Shown: positions 20,393 through 28,249, numbered from the stretch's first letter. The stretch: DNA of 28,249 nt from an uncultured Oscillospiraceae bacterium (GCA_900754605.1 CAAEDK010000309.1:1-28249), one strand, 5' to 3'. Translations and numbers: made by a program. The notes: generated by a model not told the origin, from the sequence alone.

Positions 20393-21888
20393 CCGATCAG
20401 GAACTGGAACAGCGTCTGCGCACCGCGCTGGAGCACGCCGCGCCCGACCATCTGGAGGCGCTCCTCTCCCGGTGCGAACTGCGGCGGGGAAACGTGATTC
20501 CCATGACCGTACCGGCGCGGAAGCCGCGGAAAAAGGCGGCCATGGCCTGGCTTGCGGCGGCCTGCCTGGCGCTGGTGGTGGTGGGCGGAGGCGCCGGTGT
20601 TCAGTATTACCAGGCCAACGCCGTGGCTTCGGTCATCTCCCTGGATGTCAATCCCAGCGTGGAGCTGGATGTAAACCGGCAGGAGAAGGTGGTCTCGGCC
20701 GTTCCGCTGAACGCGGACGCCAACGAAATTCTCGACGGCATGGACCTGAAGGGGGCCGACCTGAATGTGGCGGTCAACGCCATCATGGGCTCTCTGCTCA
20801 AGCACGGCTATGTGGACGAACTGGCCAACTCCATCCTCATCTCGGTGGAGGACGACGACGCGGCCCGGGGCGCAGCCCTGGAGCAGAAGCTGACCACGGA
20901 AATCGGGCAGGTGCTCGACTCCGCCAAAGTCAACGGAGCGATCCTCTCCCAGACCCTCAGTGGGGACAGCGCCCTTCAGCAAAAGGCGGACGAGTATGGC
21001 ATCTCGCTGGGCAAGGCCACGCTGATCCAGTCCCTGGTGGACAGCAGCAACCATCTCACGTTTGAGTCCCTGGTGGGGCTGTCCATCAATGAGCTGAATC
21101 TGCTGGCCAATTCCACCGCAGTCCAGACCCCGGACAGCGCGGGGGGACAGACCAGCACGACCGCCTCCAACCCGGCGCTGAACTCGGTAGGTACAGCCAG
21201 CCAGAGCGCCTATATCGGTGTGGAGGCCGCCAAGGAGGCTGCCCTGACCCATGCGGGTGTGACCAGTGGGGACGTGGTGTTCCTGGAGGCTGACTACGAC
21301 TATGAGGACGGCCGTATGGTATACGAGGTGGAGTTTTTTGCCGGAAACACGGAGTATGAGTACGATGTAGATGCCGCCACCGGCGCCATTGTTAAGCACG
21401 GGCGGGAGCAAAAGGGCGGCAGCCTGACCGGCGGCGGAAGTACCGCTCAGACCGACATCGGCGAGGCGGCGGCCAAAGCCGCGGCCTTCGCCCATGCGGG
21501 CGTGGCCGAAGGGGACGTGCGCGGGCTGACGGTCAAGCGGGACTTTGACGATGGCCGCCTGACCTACGAGCTGGAATTCTGGGCAGGTACTACAGAGTAC
21601 GAGTACGAGATTGCTGCCGCGGACGGCAGCGTGCTCAAGAGCAAGCGGGAGGAGCACCCCAATGCCCTGCCCGCGGACCAGGCCATCGGGCGGGATGCCG
21701 CCCGGGACGCGGCGTTGGCCCACGCGGGGGTGGCGCTGACCGACACCTACGAGCTGGAGGTGGAGGAGGAGCTGGACGAGCGCACGCCCTGCTATAAGGT
21801 GGAGTTCAAGGCCGGCGGCATGGAGTACGAGTACAAGATCGACGCCAGAACCGGCGGCGTGCTCACCTATGAGATGGATCGGGACTGA
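20389..21888 (+). CDS. RsgI-like membrane anti-sigma factor with three PepSY repeats
   Basis: The start is GTG 20389, overlapping the sigma gene. The 499-residue protein has a short cytoplasmic part (1-48) and one transmembrane segment (about 49-70). Next comes an RsgI_N-like extracellular domain (about 80-130) with VISLDVNPSVELDVNRQEKV. Three PepSY repeats follow at about 274-337, 356-418 and 432-496, each with a helix of the type AAKEAALTHAGV and a strand of the type YEVEFFAGNTEYEYDVD. RsgI proteins hold SigI-type sigma factors inactive and release them on sensing an external cue. Here the pair uses an ECF sigma. PepSY domains may bind a ligand or inhibit proteases. The role is inferred from domain order and coupling. 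Confidence 0.85.
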   Translation: MTDQELEQRLRTALEHAAPDHLEALLSRCELRRGNVIPMTVPARKPRKKAAMAWLAAACLALVVVGGGAGVQYYQANAVASVISLDVNPSVELDVNRQEKVVSAVPLNADANEILDGMDLKGADLNVAVNAIMGSLLKHGYVDELANSILISVEDDDAARGAALEQKLTTEIGQVLDSAKVNGAILSQTLSGDSALQQKADEYGISLGKATLIQSLVDSSNHLTFESLVGLSINELNLLANSTAVQTPDSAGGQTSTTASNPALNSVGTASQSAYIGVEAAKEAALTHAGVTSGDVVFLEADYDYEDGRMVYEVEFFAGNTEYEYDVDAATGAIVKHGREQKGGSLTGGGSTAQTDIGEAAAKAAAFAHAGVAEGDVRGLTVKRDFDDGRLTYELEFWAGTTEYEYEIAAADGSVLKSKREEHPNALPADQAIGRDAARDAALAHAGVALTDTYELEVEEELDERTPCYKVEFKAGGMEYEYKIDARTGGVLTYEMDRD

Positions 21889-21894
21889 CGCGGC

Positions 21895-21937
21895 AAAGCG
21901 CCGCCCCGGAGCGACAGGCTCCGGGGCGGCGCTTTTT
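21895..21937. terminator. strong bidirectional terminator between converging operons
   Basis: Positions 21895-21912 and 21918-21935 form a perfect 18-bp stem (AAAGCGCCGCCCCGGAGC and its complement) with a 5-base loop and T-runs on both strands. It serves the anti-sigma gene on the plus strand and the AtuA operon on the minus strand. Confidence 0.85.
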
Positions 21938-21947
21938 CTGAAAAGGC

Positions 21948-22247
21948 TCAAAGCTCCATATCCAGCAGATAGGAGGACAGGCCCTTGCCGTGCATGTCCA
22001 CGGAGAGGGAGCGGGTTACGCCGCCGCCCAGGGCGGCGTACATGACAAAGTTCAGCGCATGGATATTGGGCAGCTCATAGCGGACCACCTCACCCTTGAC
22101 CATGCCCTTGAAGTGCTCCTTCACCCGCTCAGCGGTGACTCTCTCCTTGAGCAGCGCATAGTCCTTGGGGTCGTAGGCGATGAGGGAGATGTTGGAGATG
22201 TTGCCCTTGTCGCCGGTGCGGGAGTGTGCGATATCCCAGAGTTTCAT
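21948..22247 (-). CDS. small AtuA-like (ferredoxin-fold) domain protein
   Basis: The 99-residue protein starts at ATG 22247 after AAAGGAGG. MKLWDIAHSRTGDKGNISNI, the pattern LPNIHALNFVMYAALGGGVT and RSLSVDMHGKGLSSYLLDME match the C-terminal domain of AtuA-type proteins. Here the domain is encoded separately, 27 bp downstream of the larger AtuA/DUF1446 gene, so the two products probably form one complex. The reaction is unknown. It is the last gene of the transporter operon. Confidence 0.8.
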   Translation of the reverse strand: MKLWDIAHSRTGDKGNISNISLIAYDPKDYALLKERVTAERVKEHFKGMVKGEVVRYELPNIHALNFVMYAALGGGVTRSLSVDMHGKGLSSYLLDMEL

Positions 22248-22274
22248 AGAAAATGCCTCCTTTCTGTCTTGAAA

Positions 22275-23624
22275 TCAGACTTCAAAGATCTCGACTTCGG
22301 GCTTAACATCGCAGCGGCTCACCAGAATGGAGGCCACGGACACGATGTCGCGGGTGCGCTTGACGGCGCCGCAGCCGCCGGCTGGGCCGTTGGTGTAGAG
22401 GGCCTCCACCTCGTTGCCGATGAGCTCGGCGTCGGCCCTGGCCTTGGCTCGGCCGGACACGCGGACCCGCACCTCGCTGGGCTCTTCGTTGTACTTGAAG
22501 TCGGGGTTCCAGTACAGGCTGTTGCAGCCGATGAGGTCGAACTTCAGCTCGTCAAACACGCCGGGGGCCACCAGCTCCAGGCGTTCCTTGATGATGTCCA
22601 GGGCCAGCCTACCGCGGGCCACGCAGCCGGGGCCTCCGTAGCTGATCTCGCCGTCGCCGATGAAGCAGTCCTTGTAGCCGATGGAACACTTGAAGGTCTC
22701 GGTCCTGGGCTTGCCGGAGGCGCCCTCCACCTTCACTTTATCCTTCTCCACCTCGGTAAACTTGACCTGCTTGAAGTCGGCCACCACATCGGGGGTCAGG
22801 TAGTTCTCGGGATCGTGAATCTCGTAGACGATCTGCTCGGAGCAGGTCTCCACCGTGACCATGCCGCCGGACTCCGGAATCTTGGTGACGAAGAAGGACC
22901 CGTCCTCGGAGATCTCCACAATGGGGAAGCCCAGGTGGCCCAGGCCGGGGACATCCTTCTTGCCGGGTTCGGCGAAGTAGCCGCCAGTGACCTGGCCGCC
23001 GCACTCCAGGAGGTGGCCCATCATGGTGCCCTTGCCCAGCTTGTCCCAGTCCTCCAGCGACCAGCCGAAGGCGTGGATGGCGGGGGCCATGAAGATGGCG
23101 GGGTCGGCTACGCGTCCGGTGATGACCACGTCGGCGCCCTGCTCCAGGGCTTTCAGAATACCCTCCACGCCCATGTAGGCGTTGGCGGAGACGATCTCAC
23201 CGGGGAGCTTGGACAGGGGCTCGTGGGTCTCCCACACCTCGGCGTCCATGTACTTGTTGATGACGGGCAGCAGATCGTCGCCGGTGACGCAGGCGATCTT
23301 CATGCCGGTCAGGCCGTGCCTGCGGGCAATCTCCACGCACTTCTGGGCAGCGGCCTGGGGATTGGCAGAGCCCATGTTGGTGATGAGCTTCACCTTGTGC
23401 TTCCAGCACAGGGGAAGGGCCTTCTCCATGCGGTGCTCCAGAAGACCGTTGTATCCCTTGGACGGGTCCTTCAGCTTGGCCTGCTGCCCGATGGCGATGG
23501 TGCGCTCGGCCAGGCACTCATAGCTGATATAGTCCAGGTTGCCCTTTTCGATCAGCTCCAGTGAGGGCTCCAGCCGGTCGCCGGCATAGCCGGCCCCGCT
23601 GCCGATGCGGATGGTTTTCGTCAT
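22275..23624 (-). CDS. AtuA family (DUF1446) protein
   Basis: The 449-residue protein starts at ATG 23624 after AAAGGAAG. The N-terminal pattern IRIGSGAGYAGDRLEPSLEL with DYISYECLAERTIAIGQ, the core VITGRVADPAIFMAPAIHAF and the later GDGEISYGGPGCVARGRLAL are typical of AtuA/DUF1446, first named for acyclic terpene use in Pseudomonas. In anaerobic Firmicutes the family occurs beside organic-acid transporters and sigma-54 regulators, so a role in breaking down a carboxylic or hydroxy acid is more likely here than terpene use. The C-terminal AtuA-like domain is absent and is supplied by the next gene. Confidence 0.85.
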   Translation of the reverse strand: MTKTIRIGSGAGYAGDRLEPSLELIEKGNLDYISYECLAERTIAIGQQAKLKDPSKGYNGLLEHRMEKALPLCWKHKVKLITNMGSANPQAAAQKCVEIARRHGLTGMKIACVTGDDLLPVINKYMDAEVWETHEPLSKLPGEIVSANAYMGVEGILKALEQGADVVITGRVADPAIFMAPAIHAFGWSLEDWDKLGKGTMMGHLLECGGQVTGGYFAEPGKKDVPGLGHLGFPIVEISEDGSFFVTKIPESGGMVTVETCSEQIVYEIHDPENYLTPDVVADFKQVKFTEVEKDKVKVEGASGKPRTETFKCSIGYKDCFIGDGEISYGGPGCVARGRLALDIIKERLELVAPGVFDELKFDLIGCNSLYWNPDFKYNEEPSEVRVRVSGRAKARADAELIGNEVEALYTNGPAGGCGAVKRTRDIVSVASILVSRCDVKPEVEIFEV

Positions 23625-23673
23625 GCAATGACTTCCTTTCTGATAATTGACATTTCAAAGACGAGAGAGCGGC

Positions 23674-25056
23674 TCAGATGGCGATGCCGCGGGTGAGAAT
23701 GGCGACAACCACCATCACCAGGGACACCAGCCAGGCCAGCGGGATGGTCTTCTTCTGGTGCTCGCCGAAGTCCACGCCGGACAGGCCCACCAGCAGGAAG
23801 GTAGAGGCGGTCAGAGGGGAGACGGGGAAGCCGATGGTCATCTGACCCAGGATAGCGGCGCGGCCGACATCTACACCGGCGACGCCGAAGCCCTCGGCGG
23901 TCTGAGCCAGCACGGGGAGTACGCCGTAGTAGAAGGAGTCGGGATCAAAGAGCAGGGAGGCGGGCATACCGATGATGCCGATGATGAGGGGGAAGAACTT
24001 GCCCATCGTATGGGGGATGATGGAGACTAGCGTGCTGGCCATCTCGGTGATCATGCCGGTGCCCTGCATGATGCCGGTGAAGCAGCCGGCGGCGAAGAGC
24101 ACGGAGCACATCATGAGGGCCTCCTTGGCGTGGGCGTCCACCCGGGCCTTGGAATCCTTCACGCTGGGGTAGTTGATGACGGTGGCCAGCACGTAGAAGG
24201 CCATGAATACCACCGCGGGGGCGAAGCCGGAGAACAGCAGGGACACGATAGCGGCCACAATGAGGATGATGTTCACCCAGAACAGGTGGGGACGCAGCAG
24301 GGCCTTCTGCTCCTCGGTGAGCTCCTGCTCGGTATTTCCGGCGGCCTGGAGAGCCACGGCGCCGATGCGCTTTTTCTCGCCGGCTCCCAGGAATGCGGAG
24401 ATAACCAGCACACATACCAGGCCCACCAGCACGGCGGGAAGGACGGGAAGGAAGAAGGCGACGGGGTTATCGCCCATGCCCAGCGCGGTGGCGGCACGGA
24501 TGGTGGGGCCGCCCCAGGGCAGGATATTCATGGTGCCGGCGGAGAGGGCCACAATGGTGGCCAGCGTAGTGCGGCGCATGCCGAGCGCGTCATACAGAGG
24601 AAGCAGCGCGGGCACACAGATCAGGAAGGTGACCGCTCCGGAGCCGTCCAGATGGACGATGGCAGCCAGAATGGCGGTGCCGATGCCGATTTTGACGGGA
24701 TCCGTTCCCACCAGGTTCAGAATCCCCTTAATGATGGGGCGGAAGGTACCGGCGTCGGTCAGGATACCAAAGAACAGAATGGAAAAAATGAACATGACGC
24801 CGGTGGCGGCCACAGAGCCGATGCCCTTGGAGCCGGTGATCATGTCGCCCAGGGACTTGAAGTTGGCGACAAAGTCGACCACACCCTGCGTCCCCTCCGC
24901 GGCGCCCTCCGGCACAACCGCGATGAAGAAACAGGAGATGATGCCGGTGACCACGGGTACCACAATGAGGGCCACCAGCGGGGATGCTTTTTTGGTCATG
25001 ATCAGCACCAGCATGATAATGACCGTCAGGAATCCGAGAATCGCTAAAGGTGACAT
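23674..25056 (-). CDS. CitMHS-type carboxylate transporter
   Basis: The start is set at ATG 25056 because AGGAGGT ends only one base before the upstream ATG (25062) but lies well placed for this one; the product has 460 residues. It has about 12 hydrophobic segments and the signatures of the CitMHS/ion-transporter superfamily: PLVALIVVPVVTGIISCFFI, GIGTAILAAIVHLDGSGAVT, LPWGGPTIRAATALGMG, LLFDPDSFYYGVLPVLAQTA and GFPVSPLTASTFLLVGLSGV. Family members take up metal-citrate or related di- and tricarboxylates with protons. It is the first gene of the operon, placed just behind a sigma-54 promoter, so it likely imports the substrate of the AtuA proteins. Confidence 0.85.
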   Translation of the reverse strand: MSPLAILGFLTVIIMLVLIMTKKASPLVALIVVPVVTGIISCFFIAVVPEGAAEGTQGVVDFVANFKSLGDMITGSKGIGSVAATGVMFIFSILFFGILTDAGTFRPIIKGILNLVGTDPVKIGIGTAILAAIVHLDGSGAVTFLICVPALLPLYDALGMRRTTLATIVALSAGTMNILPWGGPTIRAATALGMGDNPVAFFLPVLPAVLVGLVCVLVISAFLGAGEKKRIGAVALQAAGNTEQELTEEQKALLRPHLFWVNIILIVAAIVSLLFSGFAPAVVFMAFYVLATVINYPSVKDSKARVDAHAKEALMMCSVLFAAGCFTGIMQGTGMITEMASTLVSIIPHTMGKFFPLIIGIIGMPASLLFDPDSFYYGVLPVLAQTAEGFGVAGVDVGRAAILGQMTIGFPVSPLTASTFLLVGLSGVDFGEHQKKTIPLAWLVSLVMVVVAILTRGIAI

Positions 25057-25117
25057 TCGCATTACCTCCTCTTTTATTCAAGCAACCTCTCCACACGCTG
25101 CTTGCAGCAAGAGAATA

Positions 25118-25133
25118 AGCAATCCGGATGCCA
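25118..25133 (-). promoter_or_regulatory. sigma-54 (-24/-12) promoter of the transporter-AtuA operon
   Basis: On the minus strand the sequence reads TGGCATCCGGATTGCT, matching TGGCAYG-N4-TTGCW with the GG and GC pairs in correct spacing. Transcription would begin near 25107, about 50 bases before the transporter start. The neighbouring gene encodes a sigma-54 activator. Confidence 0.8.
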
Positions 25134-25218
25134 AAGTGAAAGAGCGGGGACGGGGGATAAAAAAGCAGTCCTTGCAGTATCTTGGGGGAACGGCCGGAAG
25201 AGAGGAGAAAAGCATGAT

Positions 25219-25325
25219 TTCTAAAATATTGGAATTTTAATGGATAGAAACCAAATGGTAACTACTCGCGCATACTGATACAGCTGATTTCTAAAAAACT
25301 AGAAATAAATTCTAAAAAGTTAGAA
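25219..25325. promoter_or_regulatory. three 16-bp activator sites (UAS) upstream of the sigma-54 promoter
   Basis: Three near-identical dyads TTCTAA-N4-TTAGAA occur: 25219-25234 (right arm TTGGAA), 25289-25304 (right arm CTAGAA) and 25310-25325 (perfect arms). The last two are 21 bp apart centre to centre, two helical turns, and the first is 70 bp away. They lie about 110-220 bp upstream of the predicted start site, the usual place for enhancer-like activator sites. The last overlaps the stop codon of the activator gene. Confidence 0.7.
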
Positions 25326-26669
25326 CGACCCATTCAACTTGTTGTAGAGGCTTGCCAGAGAGATGCCAAGCTGGGCAGCGGTCTTTTTCTTGCCCTCCAG
25401 GTGGGAGCCGTTGCACGCCAGCAGGCGGAGAATCTCCTGTTTTTCAAAGGCGCGGGTGCGCTGGGCCAGCGTGAGAGGCTGGGCGGCGGGGGCTGTCCGG
25501 AGGTTTTCGGGGAGGGACAGCTCGGTAATGAGACCGGAAGGGGTCAGATAGGCGCAGAACTCCAGCACGTTGCGCAGCTCCCGCACATTGCCCGGCCAGT
25601 TGTGGGCCAGCAGGCGGTCCAGGGCCTCGGGCGTTAGCTCCAGACGTCGCTTGAGCTTGCGGGACAGCTCGTCCAGCAGGCTGCGGCAGAGAGGAGGGAT
25701 GTCCTCTCTCCGCTCCCGCAGCGGCGGGATGTGGATGGGGAAGGTGTTGAGGCGGTAGAACAGGTCGGTGCGGAATTTCCCCTCCTCCACATAGCGGGGC
25801 AGATCGGCGTTGCAGGCGGCGATGATGCGCACGTCGGTCTCCACCTCCTCCACGCCGCCCACCGGCCGGATGCGGCGTTCCTGGAGGGCGCGCAGGAGCT
25901 TGGACTGGAGGCCGACGTCCATCTCGGAGATCTCGTCCAGAAAGAGCGTCCCGCCGGCGGCGGCCTCAAAGAGGCCGATCTTCCCGCCCCGCTTGGCGCC
26001 GGTAAAGGCCCCCTCGGTATAGCCGAAGAGCTCGGACTCCAGCATATTGGCGTTGAAGTTGGCGCAGTTGATGGCCACGAACACCCCGGCGGAGCGGGGG
26101 CTGGCGTTGTGGATGGCCTGGGCGTACAGCTCCTTTCCCGTGCCGCTCTCCGACTGGAGCAGGACGGTGACGTCGGTCTGGGCCAGGCGGCTGGCCAGCT
26201 CCCGGCAGGCCGCCGACCGGGGGGAGACCGCCACAATGGAGTCAAAGGTGTAGTGGGCGGCGTTGGCCTTGTTGACTCGGCGGAGCACCTGACGGCTGCG
26301 CTTTTCATAGCGCTCCAGCTCCGCCCGGAAGTCGAAGGCGTCCTTCCAAAAGGTAACCACCGACAGGCCGCCCACCACCTCCGCTCCGTCGAAGATGGGG
26401 TACATGTTGACGAAGTAGATGTCCTCGCTCTCCTGGCGCGGGGTGTGCAGGATGGGGCGCTTCTGAGCCAGCACCTCCGGCAGCCGGGCACCGGGGCGCA
26501 GCAGCCGCAGGGGGTATCCCTCGATCGGCCCGATGGGCCCGCCGGCCTCCTTCTCCAGAAAGGCCACATAGGCCCGGTTTCCATAGACAATGCGCTCCTG
26601 CGCGTCAATGATCAGCACGCCCTCCTGCATGGCGTCCAGGACTGCGCGGGTGATGGGATCAAGCTGCAC
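25320..26669 (-). CDS. sigma-54-dependent activator (PAS, AAA+, Fis-type HTH)
   Basis: The start is set at GTG 26669, nine bases after GGAAGGAGG; an earlier ATG (26735) lies upstream of the promoter -10 box. The 449-residue protein has a PAS domain at about 8-115 ([20 protein letters not shown], then [10 protein letters not shown]). The AAA+ domain covers about 144-380, with Walker A SESGTGKE, the sigma-54 contact loop GAFTGA (220-225) and Walker [12 protein letters not shown]. The Fis-like helix-turn-helix is near the C-terminus ([19 protein letters not shown]). The PAS domain probably senses the substrate. It sits directly upstream of the transporter operon with the -24/-12 promoter and three binding sites between them, so it most likely activates that operon. 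Confidence 0.9.
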   Translation of the reverse strand: MQLDPITRAVLDAMQEGVLIIDAQERIVYGNRAYVAFLEKEAGGPIGPIEGYPLRLLRPGARLPEVLAQKRPILHTPRQESEDIYFVNMYPIFDGAEVVGGLSVVTFWKDAFDFRAELERYEKRSRQVLRRVNKANAAHYTFDSIVAVSPRSAACRELASRLAQTDVTVLLQSESGTGKELYAQAIHNASPRSAGVFVAINCANFNANMLESELFGYTEGAFTGAKRGGKIGLFEAAAGGTLFLDEISEMDVGLQSKLLRALQERRIRPVGGVEEVETDVRIIAACNADLPRYVEEGKFRTDLFYRLNTFPIHIPPLRERREDIPPLCRSLLDELSRKLKRRLELTPEALDRLLAHNWPGNVRELRNVLEFCAYLTPSGLITELSLPENLRTAPAAQPLTLAQRTRAFEKQEILRLLACNGSHLEGKKKTAAQLGISLASLYNKLNGSF

Positions 26670-26697
26670 GGCGGCCGCCTCCTTCCGTTCTGCCTGT

Positions 26698-26726
26698 ATT
26701 GTAGCAGAGAAGCATCTGGTTGACAA
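26698..26726 (-). promoter_or_regulatory. SigA-type promoter of the sigma-54 activator gene
   Basis: On the minus strand TTGTCA (26726-26721) and TACAAT (26703-26698) lie 17 bp apart, about 30 bp before the GTG start at 26669. Confidence 0.65.
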
Positions 26727-26741
26727 CTGGGGCAATCCCGG

Positions 26742-26770
26742 TTGACGAAGTGTAGGAAATCGGTTACAAT
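26742..26770 (+). promoter_or_regulatory. SigA-type promoter of the AbrB-like gene
   Basis: TTGACG (26742-26747) and TACAAT (26765-26770) lie 17 bp apart, 30 bp before the start codon at 26801. It is back to back with the promoter of the divergent activator gene. Confidence 0.65.
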
Positions 26771-26800
26771 TCCAACAGATAGGCGGAGGAGGGAAGAACG

Positions 26801-27019
26801 ATGGACAAGGCGGCTATGCCGGAGGGAAAGTATCTGGCCTCGGTGAAGCTGGGGCCGAAGGGGCAGATCGTGGTGCCTAAGGAGGTGCGGGAGATGTTCG
26901 GCGTCCGGCCCGGGGACACGCTGCTGCTGCTGGCGGACGTGAACCGGGGGATTGCACTCCAGACCTTTGAAAAGGCGGATCCGGTCTTCCGTGATGTCTT
27001 TTCGGACCGGGAGCAATAA
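26801..27019 (+). CDS. AbrB/SpoVT-type swapped-hairpin DNA-binding protein
   Basis: The 72-residue protein starts at ATG 26801 after GGAGGAGGGA. Residues 12-50 show the AbrB/MazE fold: [20 protein letters not shown], then [14 protein letters not shown]. Such proteins bind DNA as dimers, either as transition-state regulators or as antitoxins. No toxin gene follows: the stop codon lies inside a terminator and the next gene is a glycosyltransferase with its own promoter. It is therefore more likely a stand-alone regulator, perhaps of the divergent activator gene. Confidence 0.85.
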   Translation: MDKAAMPEGKYLASVKLGPKGQIVVPKEVREMFGVRPGDTLLLLADVNRGIALQTFEKADPVFRDVFSDREQ

Positions 27020-27053
27020 AAGTGCCGCGCCTTCAGGCGCGGCACTTTTATTT
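27017..27053. terminator. strong intrinsic terminator of the AbrB-like gene
   Basis: TAAAAGTGCCGCGCC (27017-27031) pairs perfectly with GGCGCGGCACTTTTA (27036-27050) around TTCA, followed by TTT. The stop codon forms the base of the stem. Confidence 0.85.
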
Positions 27054-27057
27054 CATC

Positions 27058-27086
27058 TTGACATTCTGCCTTTGCGGTGCTATAAG
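27058..27086 (+). promoter_or_regulatory. SigA-type promoter of the glycosyltransferase gene
   Basis: A perfect TTGACA (27058-27063) and TATAAG (27081-27086) lie exactly 17 bp apart, 38 bp upstream of the start codon at 27125. Confidence 0.75.
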
Positions 27087-27124
27087 TAAGAAAAGTATTA
27101 CTAATAAGAAATAGGGTGCGTAAT

Positions 27125-28249
27125 ATGAGCCGGATCGTCTTTTTCTCCATTCCCGCCTACGGACACACCAATCCCACGGTGGAGGTGGTGCGGCAGTTGG
27201 TGCGCCGGGGGCACCGGGTGCGCTACTACTCCTTTGAGGAATTCCGGGCGAAGCTGGAGGGCGCGGGAGCCGAGTTCGTCCCCTGCGACGCCTTCCTGCC
27301 CCCCGCCCCTAGGGATCTGGGGCGGCGGATGGGGCACGACTTCTCCAGCCTCATGGCGATGGTGATCGATGTGACGGTGGCCATGGAGGAGAAGGCGCTC
27401 CGGGAGCTGGGCGAATTCCGGCCGGACTGCGTGGTAGCCGATTCCATCTGCGTCTGGGGCAAGCTGTACGCCCGGCGGCTGGGGCTGCCGCTGGTGTGCT
27501 CCACCACCACCTTCGCCTTTGACCAGGAGACCGCCAGGGCGATGCGCCCCGGCCCGCTGGAGGTATTCTACACCCTGACGGGCCTGCCCCAAATCGGGAA
27601 GAGGCTGGCCCTGCTGCGGGAGCACGGGTACGAGGTGGAAAAGCTCACCGACCTGATTCAGAATGACAGCGAGACCGATACCATTGTCTATACCTCCCGG
27701 GCCTTCCAGCCCGGCGGCGAGCACTTCGGGGAGCGGGTGGCCTTTGTGGGGCCGTCCCTCCCGGAGCTGCCGCCCCGGACGCAGCGGCGGGAGCGGCCGC
27801 TGGTGTACGTCTCCCTCGGTACGGTTATGCACGGGAATACCGGCTTTTACCGGGCCTGCGCGGAGGGCCTGGGGGACGGGCCGTGGGATGTGCTGCTGTC
27901 GGTGGGCAGCCCGGAGGGGGCGGCAGCGCTGGGCGCTCTGCCCCCCAATGTCCGGGCAGAGGCCAGGGTGGAGCAGCTCCGGGTCCTGGGGGAGGCGTCG
28001 GTGTTTCTCACCCACTGCGGGATGAACAGCGTCAGCGAGAGCATCTGGTGCGGCGTGCCCATGGTGCTGGCCCCCCAGCAGTCGGAGGAGGGGGCGGTGG
28101 CCCGGCGGGCTGCGGAGCTGGGGGCGGGGCTGCGCTTGGAGCGCCGCGGCCCGGCGGCGATCCGGGCCGCGGTGGAAGAGGTGCTGGCGCAGAGGGAGGC
28201 GTACCGGCGGGCCATCGCGCCCTTGGCCGCCGGATTCCGGGCCGCCGGA
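27125..28249 (+). CDS. MGT-type glycosyltransferase (GT1 family), truncated by the window edge
   Basis: The frame is open from ATG 27125 to the right edge, giving 375 residues with no stop. The N-terminus MSRIVFFSIPAYGHTNPTVE is the acceptor-domain start of macrolide-glycosyltransferase-like (MGT/YjiC) enzymes. The nucleotide-sugar site appears as VYVSLGTVMH and FLTHCGMNSVSESIWCGVPM, followed by VLAPQQSEEG, with the HCG motif at about 297-299. These enzymes transfer a sugar from a nucleotide donor to small hydrophobic acceptors or lipids in the cytoplasm. Only the last few dozen residues seem to be missing. The ribosome site is weak (AGGG). The acceptor cannot be predicted. Confidence 0.85.
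   Translation, partial: MSRIVFFSIPAYGHTNPTVEVVRQLVRRGHRVRYYSFEEFRAKLEGAGAEFVPCDAFLPPAPRDLGRRMGHDFSSLMAMVIDVTVAMEEKALRELGEFRPDCVVADSICVWGKLYARRLGLPLVCSTTTFAFDQETARAMRPGPLEVFYTLTGLPQIGKRLALLREHGYEVEKLTDLIQNDSETDTIVYTSRAFQPGGEHFGERVAFVGPSLPELPPRTQRRERPLVYVSLGTVMHGNTGFYRACAEGLGDGPWDVLLSVGSPEGAAALGALPPNVRAEARVEQLRVLGEASVFLTHCGMNSVSESIWCGVPMVLAPQQSEEGAVARRAAELGAGLRLERRGPAAIRAAVEEVLAQREAYRRAIAPLAAGFRAAG

Noticed and set aside
20041..21951. 636-codon minus-strand frame
   Set aside because: It is antisense to the coupled sigma/anti-sigma genes and crosses the terminator at 21895-21937.
21990..23564. 524-codon plus-strand frame
   Set aside because: It is antisense to the AtuA genes, extremely rich in Gly/His/Leu/Val/Asp, and has no ribosome site.
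24130..25240. Two plus-strand frames opposite the transporter gene
   Set aside because: The transporter on the minus strand has clear membrane segments and family motifs, and these frames are hydrophilic shadows.
25634..26723. Long frames on both strands over the sigma-54 activator
   Set aside because: The activator frame carries Walker A, GAFTGA and Walker B motifs; the others are low-complexity shadows.
27101..28015. Minus-strand frame opposite the glycosyltransferase
   Set aside because: The plus strand has promoter, start and GT1 motifs. The glycosyltransferase frame simply runs off the window edge without a stop.
1..28249. CRISPR arrays, tRNA and rRNA genes
   Set aside because: No regularly spaced repeats, cloverleaf-like sequences or rRNA signatures were noticed by eye. 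A dedicated tRNA/rRNA/CRISPR search was not possible here.

Overview
The window looks like chromosome of a sporulating, high-GC gut Firmicute, probably in the Oscillospiraceae / Flavonifractor-Oscillibacter range. This is inferred from gene content and base composition only. An integrative conjugative element (ICE), itself a mosaic, has been inserted into the chromosome. No rRNA, tRNA or CRISPR array was recognised.

Region 1 (1-2630) is the tail of an ICE transfer module: the end of an upstream gene, a membrane-anchored C39 peptidase, a 49-residue membrane peptide, a CpaE/MinD-like protein with a degenerate P-loop, and a helix-turn-helix protein. Region 2 (about 2640-4920) has different composition. 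It holds a minus-strand phage lysis cassette (endolysin, holin, small membrane coiled-coil protein) with no other phage genes, and a decayed IS66 transposase. Region 3 (about 5000-10440) is AT-rich and dominated by regulators: a lipoprotein, a sigma factor resembling the TcdR/UviA/BotR group, an XRE repressor, an ECF sigma factor followed by a DUF4367-type membrane protein and a small exported protein, and an orphan winged-helix protein.

Region 4 (about 10440-18155) is the recombination end of the ICE: a sigma-like regulator, an orphan MazF-type toxin, a DUF6870-type protein, then a tightly packed operon of three large serine recombinases (LSRs) and one catalytic-domain-only resolvase. Two genes here, the sigma-like regulator and the first LSR, have their Shine-Dalgarno sequence inside an inverted repeat, which suggests translational gating.

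The ICE ends inside another LSR gene. That gene (about 18155-19558) begins abruptly at its DDGWSG motif, without its catalytic serine, and is richer in GC. Just after its stop codon lies a 20-codon fragment matching the C-terminus of a sporulation sigma factor of SigK type (19591-19653). The arrangement resembles a skin element (an intervening element in sigK, excised by its own LSR during sporulation) whose recombinase gene has been broken by a second mobile element. This is the most interesting observation, and it can be tested by looking for the 5' halves of both genes upstream of the window.

Region 5 (about 19650-28249) is ordinary high-GC chromosome. It holds an ECF sigma / RsgI-like anti-sigma pair with three PepSY repeats. 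Next is a minus-strand operon (CitMHS-type transporter, AtuA/DUF1446 protein, separate small AtuA-like domain). That operon is preceded by a near-consensus sigma-54 promoter and three copies of a 16-bp site, and its neighbour encodes a PAS-AAA-Fis sigma-54 activator. Divergent from the activator is an AbrB-like protein, and the window ends inside an MGT-type glycosyltransferase.
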